Below, piece after piece: positions 8,803 to 17,294 of a DNA stretch of 64,000 nucleotides. Numbering within the stretch: the stretch's first letter is position 1; every line of letters starts with the position of its first letter. The notes under the pieces were generated by a model. The model was not told the DNA's origin. It was given only the letters and a program-made list of their open reading frames with translations, and did not search any database. The stretch is taken from positions 124,001 to 188,000 of the forward strand of contig CAISDA010000006.1 of assembly GCA_903884005.1 (NCBI GenBank). The letters are read 5' to 3'. Source of the DNA: an uncultured Ignavibacteriota bacterium. Lineage in GTDB: Bacteria; Bacteroidota; Ignavibacteria; UBA10030; UBA8401. The translations under genes and the position numbers were made by a program.

Positions 8803-9546
8803 CTATCGGTGTGATTGGAGTTCCCACAACTTTGCGTACTTCGTAAACACATACGCGGACGAGAGCAGCGCCAGTATCAATCCCTGCATGCCGTCTAAAA
8901 ATCCGCGTTTTAAAAAATACATCTTCACAAACAGCCATGCCGGCCGCACCAACAGGTCGCTCGTGCCGAATCGTTTGCCGCGGATGACCGCCTCTTCGGC
9001 CGCAAGGCTTGTGTAGCGGTTGAATTTTTCGAAATAATGGTACAGGTTCGGATCAGTGTAATGGAGCAGATCGTACGAAAGATCGGTAATATTTCCGTTA
9101 ATTTCCAGCCCTTCGTGCACGGCTGCCGGTGTGAAAACGGCTCTTGTTTTATCGAACAACCGGGCGACTCTCCCCGGATACCATCCCGAATGCCTGATCC
9201 AGCGTCCTAAAAAAAAGGCGCGCCGCGCCACCGTAAATGCCGCGTAGTTCGTTGATTCAAGCGGTAGCCGGCCAATTTCCTCGGCCAATTGCGGCGTCAC
9301 GCGTTCATCCGCATCCACCCACAGGACCCACCGGTGAGAGGTCTGCAGCAGGGCGAACGATTTTGCGGCCGAGAATCCCTCCCAGGGCCTCACAAATACT
9401 TTTGTCGTGCGCGTGCGCGCGAGCGCCGCCGTATCGTCCGTGCTTTGGGCGTCGACAACGACAATATCATCGGACCACCGCACACTGTCCAGACAGGCGC
9501 CGATGTTCTTCGATTCATTTTTGGTGATGACAATAACGGATATCAT
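8803..9546 (-). CDS. Family 2 glycosyltransferase, LPS core type
   Basis: Cytoplasmic GT-A glycosyltransferase of 247 residues. It starts MISVIVITKNESKNIGACLD at 9546; upstream residues of a longer frame read through the O-antigen ligase gene. The nucleotide-binding fold shows VVVDAQSTDDT at about residues 31-41 and the metal-binding VLWVDADERV near residue 80. The segment WIRHSGWYPGRVARLF is typical of WaaE/KdtX-like LPS core transferases. It overlaps the O-antigen ligase stop by ATGA. The protein at 12728-13558 is a paralogue with the same landmarks. The sugar donor cannot be read from the sequence. Confidence 0.88.
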   Translation of the reverse strand: MISVIVITKNESKNIGACLDSVRWSDDIVVVDAQSTDDTAALARTRTTKVFVRPWEGFSAAKSFALLQTSHRWVLWVDADERVTPQLAEEIGRLPLESTNYAAFTVARRAFFLGRWIRHSGWYPGRVARLFDKTRAVFTPAAVHEGLEINGNITDLSYDLLHYTDPNLYHYFEKFNRYTSLAAEEAVIRGKRFGTSDLLVRPAWLFVKMYFLKRGFLDGMQGLILALLSSAYVFTKYAKLWELQSHR

Positions 9547-10721
9547 GCCGGCAGGTCTCCGATTGTCGCATGGTCCGCCGCAAGTGCGAGGCCGATGAAG
9601 AACCACAGGAAGACGGCGATCTCGTGATCGCCGAAATTCCATTCAAAGATGCCGTTCACATGAAACGCGCAGTAGGCGGCGAACACGCCGATCGAGACCG
9701 ACCCGAAGAGCCAATCGGCCCGGTGCCGTCGTATGGAACGAACGAGCACGGCGCCTATCTTCACGAAGAGCGCGAGCATCACTGCAAGGCCGATGCCTCC
9801 GATCGTCACGAGCAGCGTCATCAGGTTATTGTGCAGATGCCCTCCGGTCTCTTCGTCGCCGGGTTCTTTGTATCGTTCGTAAAACGCGTGCAAGTCCGTA
9901 TCGCCCACGCCGAGCAACGGAAAATCCCTGGCGATCTTCACGCCGGTCTGCCACATGTGTATCCGCCCGTAATTGCTCGGATGGCTCATGTCCACGATAC
10001 TGCGCGCACGGTCCACCTGGTGAGCTGGGGCAAAAAGAAAAAAGGCGACGAGCGCGGCTGCGAGCACGATCAAAAATTTCCAGTTCTGGACGACTGCGAC
10101 GATAACGCCGCCGGTCACAAACCCGAGCCACGAACTGCGCGTATTGGTGAGCATCAACGCCACGAGGATCGGCACGAAGAACACGGCGAAATATTTTTTT
10201 TCCGCGGCCGGCGTGTGCTTATCCACCAGGAACGGCAGTATGAGAAGGGCGAGCATCATCTTCAGGCCGCCTGCGGTCATATACGACTGGAAAATATTGA
10301 GCCTGTCCTTATTCTCCGCAACATACAATCCGATCTCCAGGACCGAGAGCACTGCAACAATTCCCGCAAGCACCAGGATGCCCATACGGATCTTTGCGCG
10401 CGAATCGAACGCGAGCACGGTCGCATAGACGATCGAGATCAGGATCAGCCGTTTGGCGTTATGGAACGCGTCCGCGGGATACACTGCGGTGACAGAAGTG
10501 ATCACTTCGATGAGACAGTAGGCAAGAAAAAAATAATCGAGCGGTGTCCGGGGAAGCAGCCAGCGGCGTTCGACAATGATCCACGCGGCCACAACGAGCA
10601 GCATCATGCCGAGCGCGATGGACGCCGCAGCAATGGAGACCGAGAGGACGCCGAGCTGAACCATGAGCGTCACATACAGGAAAAAAGAAAACGGCGATCG
10701 GCTTTCGAGAATTGTCTTCAT
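9543..10721 (-). CDS. O-antigen ligase / Wzy-type polymerase family membrane protein
   Basis: Inner-membrane protein of 392 residues with about ten to twelve hydrophobic segments. It carries the large periplasmic loop of the Wzy_C/WaaL family between about residues 235 and 310, including GRIHMWQTGVKIARDFPLLG and HLHNNLMTLLVTIGGIG. The paired Arg and His in these segments are the usual functional residues of O-antigen ligases. Its place between msbA and a core-type glycosyltransferase argues for attaching O-antigen to lipid A-core; an O-antigen polymerase remains possible. The start MKTILESRSPFSFF lies 6 bp after the msbA stop. Confidence 0.85.
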   Translation of the reverse strand: MKTILESRSPFSFFLYVTLMVQLGVLSVSIAAASIALGMMLLVVAAWIIVERRWLLPRTPLDYFFLAYCLIEVITSVTAVYPADAFHNAKRLILISIVYATVLAFDSRAKIRMGILVLAGIVAVLSVLEIGLYVAENKDRLNIFQSYMTAGGLKMMLALLILPFLVDKHTPAAEKKYFAVFFVPILVALMLTNTRSSWLGFVTGGVIVAVVQNWKFLIVLAAALVAFFLFAPAHQVDRARSIVDMSHPSNYGRIHMWQTGVKIARDFPLLGVGDTDLHAFYERYKEPGDEETGGHLHNNLMTLLVTIGGIGLAVMLALFVKIGAVLVRSIRRHRADWLFGSVSIGVFAAYCAFHVNGIFEWNFGDHEIAVFLWFFIGLALAADHATIGDLPA

Positions 10722-10727
10722 GGCGCC

Positions 10728-12731
10728 TTATGTGAGCGATGATTGGAATTGCATGTCGTGCAACTTTCGGTACAATCCGTCTGTCTGCTTCATGAGCTCG
10801 ACGTGGCGCCCCTCCTGCACGATGCGTCCCTGTTCCAGCACGAGGATCCGGTCGGCGTTGCGGATGGTGGACAGCCTGTGAGCGATGACAAAGGACGTTC
10901 TGTTGCGCATGAGCCGTTCGATCGCTTCCTGCACGAGAATTTCGCTCTCCGAATCGAGGGCGGACGTTGCCTCATCCAGGATCATGATGGGAGGGTTTTT
11001 CAACAGCGCGCGCGCGATGGAGACGCGCTGTCGCTGCCCTCCGGACAGTTTCACTCCCCGGTCGCCGATCATCGTATCGAACCCGTTCGGCATGTCCTCT
11101 ATGAATGCGAGCGCATTGGCTGCCTGCGCCGCATCGCGTATCTTGTCCTCGGGACAATTGCTGATGCCGTAGGCAATGTTGTTCCGGACGGAATCGTTGA
11201 AGAGGATCGTTTCCTGGGTCACGATCCCGATCTGCTCTCTGAGCGAGCGCACATCCAGTTTCCGCAGATCGACGCCGTCGATGAGCAGCGCGCCGCCGGT
11301 GGGATCATAAAAACGGGGAATAAGATCCACCAGCGTGGTTTTGCCTCCGCCGCTGGGACCGACGATGGCGACGACCTCCCCTTTTTTCACGCGGATCGAT
11401 ACGCGCTCGAGGACCTGGCGCGCATCATGTTCCTCGGACGTATACCCGAATGAGACATCGCGGAATTCGATCCCGTTCACAATGCCCTGCAGGGGCACCG
11501 CATCCGGCGCATTCTGAATCTCGGGCTTCATGTCCAGTATCTCGAAGATGCGTTTCCCCGCTGCGGCAAATTCCTGAAGGCGGTTGTGGACGCTCGAGAG
11601 TTCCTTCACCGGCGGCATGAGTTGAAAGATTGCGAAGAGGAATCCCAAAAATTCGGACGCGCGCATTTCTCCGGTGATGAGCACCTGCCGTCCGCCGTAC
11701 CAGATGATCGCCGCGCCTGCGATGACAGACAGCAGCTCCGTCGTCGGCCCGGACAAATTGCGGATGCGCGTGATATGCAGGATCGTTTTGAAATAGCTCC
11801 GCGTCTCGCGCCGGAATTTCGTGTTTTCAAATTCCTCCATCGCGAAAGCTTTCACCACTTTCACGTTAGAGATCGTTTCCTGCAGCACGGAGGTAATGTC
11901 CGCCATTTTCTCCTGCATGATGCCGCTTTGTTTATAGAGACGCAGGCCGATGGCGCTCACCATCAGGAGGATGATCGGAAACACGACGAACGCAAGCAGC
12001 GTCAGTTTCCAACTCAGGGCGAACGCCATGCCAAGGAACACGATGATGAGCAGGGGCTGTTTCAACAGCGTGACAAAGGTGGCCGAGACGCCGCCGTTGA
12101 CGACGTTCACATCGTTCGTCACACGCGAAATGAGATTCCCCGTCCGCTCGTTGGAAAAATAGCTGAGCGACAGGTTGTGCATATGTTCGTACAGGTCGTT
12201 CCGTATGTCCATCATCGATCCCTGTTCGACATAGGCCATCGTGTACGACTGTGCATAATCGAACACGTTCTTGAAGCAGAACACCGCCAGGATGATGAGG
12301 CAGATGCGCATCAGCGTGTCCGTTGTATTTCCTCTGTACAGAAACCGGTTGAATGCCGCCTTCACACGGGCGAGTGCGCCTTGCACGCGGCGCGTGAGAC
12401 GCGAGACAAGTCCGGGCGCAGACGCGGAAAGCGAATCCGGAGACGCCTCTGCACTGGCAAGCACAATGGTGTGTGTCGTGTCCAGGCCTTCGGCACCGGT
12501 GCGCGCGCGCATTGTGTCCACGGCGACGCCGGACGATGCGGGGCCGTGTGACGCTGCGCCGGCGCTTGCAGCTGCGAGCGGCGACTGCGAGAACAACGTT
12601 TCAAGCAGGGGGATGGTGAGATAAATGGAAGCGCCGCTGAAGATCGAAAAGAACAGGGTACAGAGAACCGACAGGGACAGCCACTTCCAGTAGGGCCGGA
12701 CGTATCCGACGATGCGGAAAAATATTTTCAT
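10728..12731 (-). CDS. msbA: MsbA-like lipid A/LPS ABC exporter
   Basis: Half-size ABC exporter of 667 residues that flips lipid A-core across the inner membrane. The transmembrane domain covers about residues 1-400 and the nucleotide-binding domain 430-660. The latter has Walker A GPSGGGKTT, signature LSGGQRQR, Walker B IMILDEA and the H-loop FVIAHRLST. It is longer than typical MsbA (about 580) because an Ala/Ser/Gly-rich insert of roughly 70 residues sits between TM1 and TM2 (about residues 50-125). It overlaps the upstream GT2 gene by ATGA and lies in an LPS gene run, which supports MsbA over a generic multidrug exporter. Confidence 0.88.
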   Translation of the reverse strand: MKIFFRIVGYVRPYWKWLSLSVLCTLFFSIFSGASIYLTIPLLETLFSQSPLAAASAGAASHGPASSGVAVDTMRARTGAEGLDTTHTIVLASAEASPDSLSASAPGLVSRLTRRVQGALARVKAAFNRFLYRGNTTDTLMRICLIILAVFCFKNVFDYAQSYTMAYVEQGSMMDIRNDLYEHMHNLSLSYFSNERTGNLISRVTNDVNVVNGGVSATFVTLLKQPLLIIVFLGMAFALSWKLTLLAFVVFPIILLMVSAIGLRLYKQSGIMQEKMADITSVLQETISNVKVVKAFAMEEFENTKFRRETRSYFKTILHITRIRNLSGPTTELLSVIAGAAIIWYGGRQVLITGEMRASEFLGFLFAIFQLMPPVKELSSVHNRLQEFAAAGKRIFEILDMKPEIQNAPDAVPLQGIVNGIEFRDVSFGYTSEEHDARQVLERVSIRVKKGEVVAIVGPSGGGKTTLVDLIPRFYDPTGGALLIDGVDLRKLDVRSLREQIGIVTQETILFNDSVRNNIAYGISNCPEDKIRDAAQAANALAFIEDMPNGFDTMIGDRGVKLSGGQRQRVSIARALLKNPPIMILDEATSALDSESEILVQEAIERLMRNRTSFVIAHRLSTIRNADRILVLEQGRIVQEGRHVELMKQTDGLYRKLHDMQFQSSLT

Positions 12732-13558
12732 GATGCGCGAAGGTGTTTAATGGCGTTGATGTCCCCGCTGCTCACAGGCGGCAGCGTCTCGCCGCGGCGC
12801 AGCGCTGTCTGATACTCCCAGGTTTTAGCGTAGACGAGTAATTTATAGAGGGACGAATAGACAGCCAGCAGCAATCCGTGAAAGCCGTCCCGATACCCTT
12901 TCAGGGAAATGGTCATGCGCAGGAACAGCGCTATGGGATTGATCACGCAGTGGTACCAGCGGACGGTCATTCCGGGGTGTTCCGAGAGTTTGTTCACCAC
13001 ATCGAGCGAGGTGTAGTCGTTCATTTTCTCGAGGTATTGCTGCAGCGTGTCGTACGTGTAATGATTGATCGGCGATTTGAATGTGCCCACGGGGCCGTGC
13101 ACTTCAAATCCTTCATGGACGGGACGATGATTCATGTATGCGGCGGATTTTTTGAACAGGCGCATCTGGTATCCGGGATACCAGCCGCCGTGCCTGATCC
13201 ACGTGCCGAGAAAAAAGCTCTTTCTCGGCATGCGATGCCCGTCGACGGCGGACGGCTCATCGCTCTCAAGCATGCGCTCGATTTCCAGGCGCAGTTCGGA
13301 CGTGACCTCCTCGTCGGCGTCGAGCGAGAGGACCCACTCGCCCACAGCCTGTGCCGCGGCGAACTCTTTCTGCGCCGCGAATCCCTCCCATGCCCGATCG
13401 ATCACGCGAGCCCCCAGGCGCCGGCTGAGTTCAGCGGTCGCATCGGTGCTCCCCGAATCCACGACGATCACCTCGCCGGCCCAAAGCACGCTGCCAATGC
13501 AGCGCTCGATGTTGCGTTCTTCATTTTTCGTGATGATGACGACCGAAAGTGTGTGCAT
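12728..13558 (-). CDS. Family 2 glycosyltransferase, LPS core type
   Basis: GT-A glycosyltransferase of 276 residues starting MHTLSVVIITKNEERNIERC. The ATG at 13558 is preferred over a frame extending 12 hydrophobic codons upstream. The UDP/NDP-sugar site includes VVDSGSTDAT, and the metal-binding motif is LSLDADEEVTSEL. WIRHGGWYPGYQMRLFKKS and RPVHEGFEVHG match the WaaE/KdtX-like group and parallel the paralogue at 8803-9546. The stop overlaps the msbA start (ATGA). The two paralogues flanking msbA and the ligase probably add consecutive LPS core sugars; this is inference. Confidence 0.88.
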   Translation of the reverse strand: MHTLSVVIITKNEERNIERCIGSVLWAGEVIVVDSGSTDATAELSRRLGARVIDRAWEGFAAQKEFAAAQAVGEWVLSLDADEEVTSELRLEIERMLESDEPSAVDGHRMPRKSFFLGTWIRHGGWYPGYQMRLFKKSAAYMNHRPVHEGFEVHGPVGTFKSPINHYTYDTLQQYLEKMNDYTSLDVVNKLSEHPGMTVRWYHCVINPIALFLRMTISLKGYRDGFHGLLLAVYSSLYKLLVYAKTWEYQTALRRGETLPPVSSGDINAIKHLRAS

Positions 13559-13613
13559 GAGTCCGAGAGTGAAAAACAAAAAGCTGCAAAGCATGATGCA
13601 TGTGTTGACAGCG

Positions 13614-13637
13614 TGTAGGGCGAGATGTCATTTCACC
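13614..13637. repeat. Short copy of palindromic repeat family A
   Basis: TGTAGGGCGAGATGTCATTTCAC-type sequence, a near match to the GGGCGAGAT-n3-ATCTCGCCC palindrome at 20841. It lies between leuS and the downstream glycosyltransferase gene. The right arm is degraded. Confidence 0.6.
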
Positions 13638-13685
13638 TGCACCACGATGCGGTGTGCGCTGCCCGGGAGATACGGCAGAATTTTG

Positions 13686-16268
13686 TTATTGCGCGACGAT
13701 ATTCACCAATTTATTCCTGATGACGATCTCCTTGACGATCGTCTTTCCGTCGGTATGCGCCTTCACATTCGGTTCGGCATACGCACATTTTTTGAGTTCC
13801 GCGTCGTCCGTATCTTTCGGCGCGGAGAACTTGGCGCGTATCTTGCCGTTGACCTGAACAACGATCATGACCTCGTCGCTCACGAGCATCGACGGATCGT
13901 ACGGCACCCACGATGCGCTTTCGGACATCGCCGTTGCGGACCCGAGTTTCTCCCAGAGTTCCTCGGCAATATGCGGAGCGAACGGCGAGAGGATCACCAC
14001 AAAATTTTTCATCATGGATCTGTTCAGCGATGGTTGTTTCATCGCCTCGTTGATGAAGATCATCATCTGCGAGATCGCCGTGTTGAAGCGCAATGCGGCG
14101 ATGTCGTCTTCAACTTTTTTGACCGTCTGATGGTAGAGCCGTTCGAACTCCGCCGCCGCCGGGGCGTCGGTGAACACCGATGTGAGCGTTCCCTCTTCGG
14201 TCACATAGAGGCGCCAGATGCGGTTCAGGAAGCGGTGCACGCCTTCCACACCCTTGGTGCTCCACGGCTTCATCTCCTCGAGCGGCCCCATGAACATTTC
14301 AAACAACCGGAGCGAATCGGCCCCGAACTCCTCCACGACGTCGTCGGGATTGATGACGTTGCCGCGCGACTTGGACATCTTCCGCGAATCTTCGCCGAGG
14401 ATCATTCCCTGATGGCGCAATTTGATGAACGGTTCGTTCGTCGAGACGAACCCGAGATCGAACAATACTTTATGCCAGAAGCGCGAGTACATGAGATGGA
14501 GCACGGCATGTTCTGCGCCGCCGACATAGAGATCGACCGGCATCCAATACGCCATTTTTTCTTTCGAACAGAATTCCGCGTCGTTCGCAGGATCGATGTA
14601 GCGCAGATAATACCAGCATGAACCGGCCCACTGGGGCATGGTATTGGTTTCGCGGCGGCCTTTCATGCCGGTTGCCGGATCGACCACGTTCACCCAGTCT
14701 TCGGCGAGCGCGAGCGGCGATTCTGTCGTGCCGCTCGGCTGGAATTTTTTCAGATCGGGCAGCAGCAGCGGCAGTTCGCGTTCATCGACGGGAGATTTTG
14801 TGCCGTCCTCCCATTGGATGATCGGAATGGGTTCGCCCCAATAGCGCTGGCGCGAGAAGAGCCAGTCGCGCAATTTGAATTTCACCGCCTTCGCCCCCCT
14901 GCCCGATTGCTCGAGCCAGGCGGAGATGGCCTTCATCGCATCGGCGGTGTTGAGTCCGTTCAAACTCACCTCGCCGTTGGCCGAGTTCACAGCGACCCCG
15001 TCGCCGGTGAATGCGGCGGCGTCCGATGAGGCGCCGTCCACGACATATACGATCGGCAGGTCGAATTTTTTGGCGAAGTCGAAATCGCGCTCGTCGTGTG
15101 CGGGCACGGCCATGATCGCGCCTGTGCCGTATCCCATGAGCACATAATCGGCGATCCAGATCGGTATGGGTTTCTGCGTCGCAGGATTTATGACAAAGCC
15201 GCCGGTGAACACTCCCGTCTTGTCCTTGTCGACGCCGCGTTCAAGTTCCGATTTCACTGCGGCCTGCATCTGGTAGATGCTCACCGCCGTGCGTTGTGCA
15301 TCCGTTGTGACCGCATCCACAAGCGGATGCTCGGGAGAAAGGACCATATACGTGGCGCCGAAGAGCGTGTCGGGCCGTGTGGTATAGACGCGGATCTGCG
15401 CGTCGCCGTTCTGCATCTGAAAATCGATCTCGGCGCCTTCGGAGCGGCCGATCCAATTTTTTTGCTGCTCAAGCGTCGAGACGGGCCAGTCGAGCGACTC
15501 GCCGTCCTTCAGGAAGCGGTCCGAGTACGCGGTGATGCGCATCATCCACTGGCGCATGGGCTTCCGTTCAACCGTGTATCCCTTGTCCGTCCATTCTGCG
15601 ACCTCTTCATTGGCGAGCACCGTGCCGAGGGCCTCGCACCAGTTCACGGGAATTTCGGAAATGAACGCGAGACGGAACCGGTCCAGCAGTTTTTGTTTTT
15701 CGAGCGTCGTTTTCGCATTCCATTGGCCGGCGGTGCAGTGCTCCTCGCACGTCAGGTGCTGTGTTCCCGTCGCGGCAAGTTCCGCTTCAAGCTCGCAGAC
15801 CGGCCGGGCCTTCTGGATCCGGTCGTCGTACCATGAACCGTACATTTTCAAAAATATCCATTGCGTCCATTTATAATACCCGGGGTCTGTCGTGTTCACC
15901 TCGCGCGTCCAGTCGTAGCTCAAGCCGAGCATCTGGATCTGGCGGCGGAAGTTACTGATATTCTGTTCGGTCGTGATCTGCGGATGGATGTTCGTCTGCA
16001 TGGCATACCGTTCGGCGGGAAGCCCGAAAGCATCCCATCCCATCGGATGAAGCACATTGACGCCTTTCAAACGCTGGAAGCGGCAGAGGATATCGGTCGC
16101 GGTATATCCTTCCGGATGGCCCACGTGCAGGCCCGCGCCCGAAGGGTACGGGAACATATCGAGAACGTACATTTTTGGCTTTGATGGATCTTCCGATGCT
16201 GCGAAGGAGCCGTGCTCCAGCCAATACCGCTGCCACTTTGGTTCAATGTCTGAAAAGGGATATTGCAT
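13686..16268 (-). CDS. leuS: Leucyl-tRNA synthetase
   Basis: Class I synthetase of 860 residues that charges tRNA-Leu. The N-terminal catalytic fold carries the HIGH-type motif HVGH within [16 protein letters not shown] at about residue 45. The CP1 editing domain lies in the middle (about 225-420), with [23 protein letters not shown] appears as [15 protein letters not shown] at about 620-635. The anticodon-binding and C-terminal domains end in [12 protein letters not shown]. It lies downstream of the recombinase-like gene and upstream of the LPS genes. Confidence 0.98.
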   Translation of the reverse strand: MQYPFSDIEPKWQRYWLEHGSFAASEDPSKPKMYVLDMFPYPSGAGLHVGHPEGYTATDILCRFQRLKGVNVLHPMGWDAFGLPAERYAMQTNIHPQITTEQNISNFRRQIQMLGLSYDWTREVNTTDPGYYKWTQWIFLKMYGSWYDDRIQKARPVCELEAELAATGTQHLTCEEHCTAGQWNAKTTLEKQKLLDRFRLAFISEIPVNWCEALGTVLANEEVAEWTDKGYTVERKPMRQWMMRITAYSDRFLKDGESLDWPVSTLEQQKNWIGRSEGAEIDFQMQNGDAQIRVYTTRPDTLFGATYMVLSPEHPLVDAVTTDAQRTAVSIYQMQAAVKSELERGVDKDKTGVFTGGFVINPATQKPIPIWIADYVLMGYGTGAIMAVPAHDERDFDFAKKFDLPIVYVVDGASSDAAAFTGDGVAVNSANGEVSLNGLNTADAMKAISAWLEQSGRGAKAVKFKLRDWLFSRQRYWGEPIPIIQWEDGTKSPVDERELPLLLPDLKKFQPSGTTESPLALAEDWVNVVDPATGMKGRRETNTMPQWAGSCWYYLRYIDPANDAEFCSKEKMAYWMPVDLYVGGAEHAVLHLMYSRFWHKVLFDLGFVSTNEPFIKLRHQGMILGEDSRKMSKSRGNVINPDDVVEEFGADSLRLFEMFMGPLEEMKPWSTKGVEGVHRFLNRIWRLYVTEEGTLTSVFTDAPAAAEFERLYHQTVKKVEDDIAALRFNTAISQMMIFINEAMKQPSLNRSMMKNFVVILSPFAPHIAEELWEKLGSATAMSESASWVPYDPSMLVSDEVMIVVQVNGKIRAKFSAPKDTDDAELKKCAYAEPNVKAHTDGKTIVKEIVIRNKLVNIVAQ

Positions 16269-16306
16269 GAGTGCTCGCGTGGTGAAAAAAGATGAATGGA
16301 TAGCGG

Positions 16307-17188
16307 TCAGGCTGTGTTAAGGTACAGTTTTGCGGTGGTATCGGTGCCGATGTGAAATCTCTGCCGCACTTGTTCGATCGTCGCTCCGCCCTGCACGGAC
16401 AAGGCGACAGCCGTGTGGCGCAGCGATACAGGCGAGAGCGTTCGCTTCGCCGTAGACACGAAGCCCGCCCGCGTTAAATAAAAGCTGATCCTCGAGCGCA
16501 GCCCGCGCGGCGTCATGCGTTCTCCCCGCGTCCGATTGCCGCTGCTTTCAAACAACGGTTCAGACTTCCTGGCGTGAGAACGAAACGTGAGATACTCGCG
16601 AATCGCCCGTTTCACATCCGTAGGCAGGTCGATGACCGTGTCTTTTTTCTTGTGCCCTTTGCGCTGCACGGAAAACAAGCCGCGCCTGCCGTTGAGTGTG
16701 ATATCGCCGATGTCTGCGCGGATGAGTTCAACGGGCGTCAGCCCGCATACCACCATTAGGCGCATGAGGGCCAGATCGCGACTGCCCCGTTCGTCCCGGC
16801 TGTCGATGACAGAGAACAGTTTTTCAATTTCCACGGCGCTCAGCATGTCGTGCGTATGCGCGCGCGTCGACTGAGAACAACTCACTCCCGACGCAGGGTT
16901 CGATGGAAGCACGCCCGAGCGTACCATATGATCGCACAGTCTCCGGAGCGCCGTCAAATAGGTCGCCACCGAAGCGGGGGACAGTTTTTTCTTCTTGTCC
17001 AGATATTTCCGGTAGCGATGAACGTCCTCCGTGCCGGAAAACATTTTCGCCTCCTCGCGCTGCCACTGCAAGAATTGCTTCAGCGTGCGTCCGTACGTGC
17101 CCCGGGTTTCTTCGGAACCGAGCGATGCAATGAATGTGTCCGTGTGTTGTTGAAGCATCCGATGTGAGAGCTTGGGAGTCCGCGCCAT
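16307..17188 (-). CDS. Degenerate tyrosine recombinase/integrase-like protein
   Basis: Protein of 293 residues from [19 protein letters not shown], with a SAM-like core-binding domain (about 12-100) and a phage-integrase catalytic fold (about 115-293). Catalytic positions are eroded. Arg I in the usual TGLRxxEL is Thr (CGLTPVEL), and the His of HxLRH is Val (VSLRH). The LGH histidine is out of register ([13 protein letters not shown]). The Lys (QRKGHKKK), Arg II and the terminal Tyr remain. A longer frame to 17260 adds 24 unconvincing residues. No att sites, tRNA or other mobile genes flank it, so it looks like a domesticated, possibly DNA-binding-only recombinase. Confidence 0.85.
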   Translation of the reverse strand: MARTPKLSHRMLQQHTDTFIASLGSEETRGTYGRTLKQFLQWQREEAKMFSGTEDVHRYRKYLDKKKKLSPASVATYLTALRRLCDHMVRSGVLPSNPASGVSCSQSTRAHTHDMLSAVEIEKLFSVIDSRDERGSRDLALMRLMVVCGLTPVELIRADIGDITLNGRRGLFSVQRKGHKKKDTVIDLPTDVKRAIREYLTFRSHARKSEPLFESSGNRTRGERMTPRGLRSRISFYLTRAGFVSTAKRTLSPVSLRHTAVALSVQGGATIEQVRQRFHIGTDTTAKLYLNTA

Positions 17189-17294
17189 GGTTTCGCTTCC
17201 GAATGTAGTGGTGCCAACAATGCAAAAACAAAATGTATAAAAAATTGGGCTCAGAATCAACGCACAACCGCAAACAGTGCAGACTGCCGGACGT

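Noticed and set aside
13134..14621. 495-residue plus-strand frame opposite leuS and the GT2 gene
   Set aside because: It spans two recognised minus-strand genes and their gap and has no domain; a shadow.
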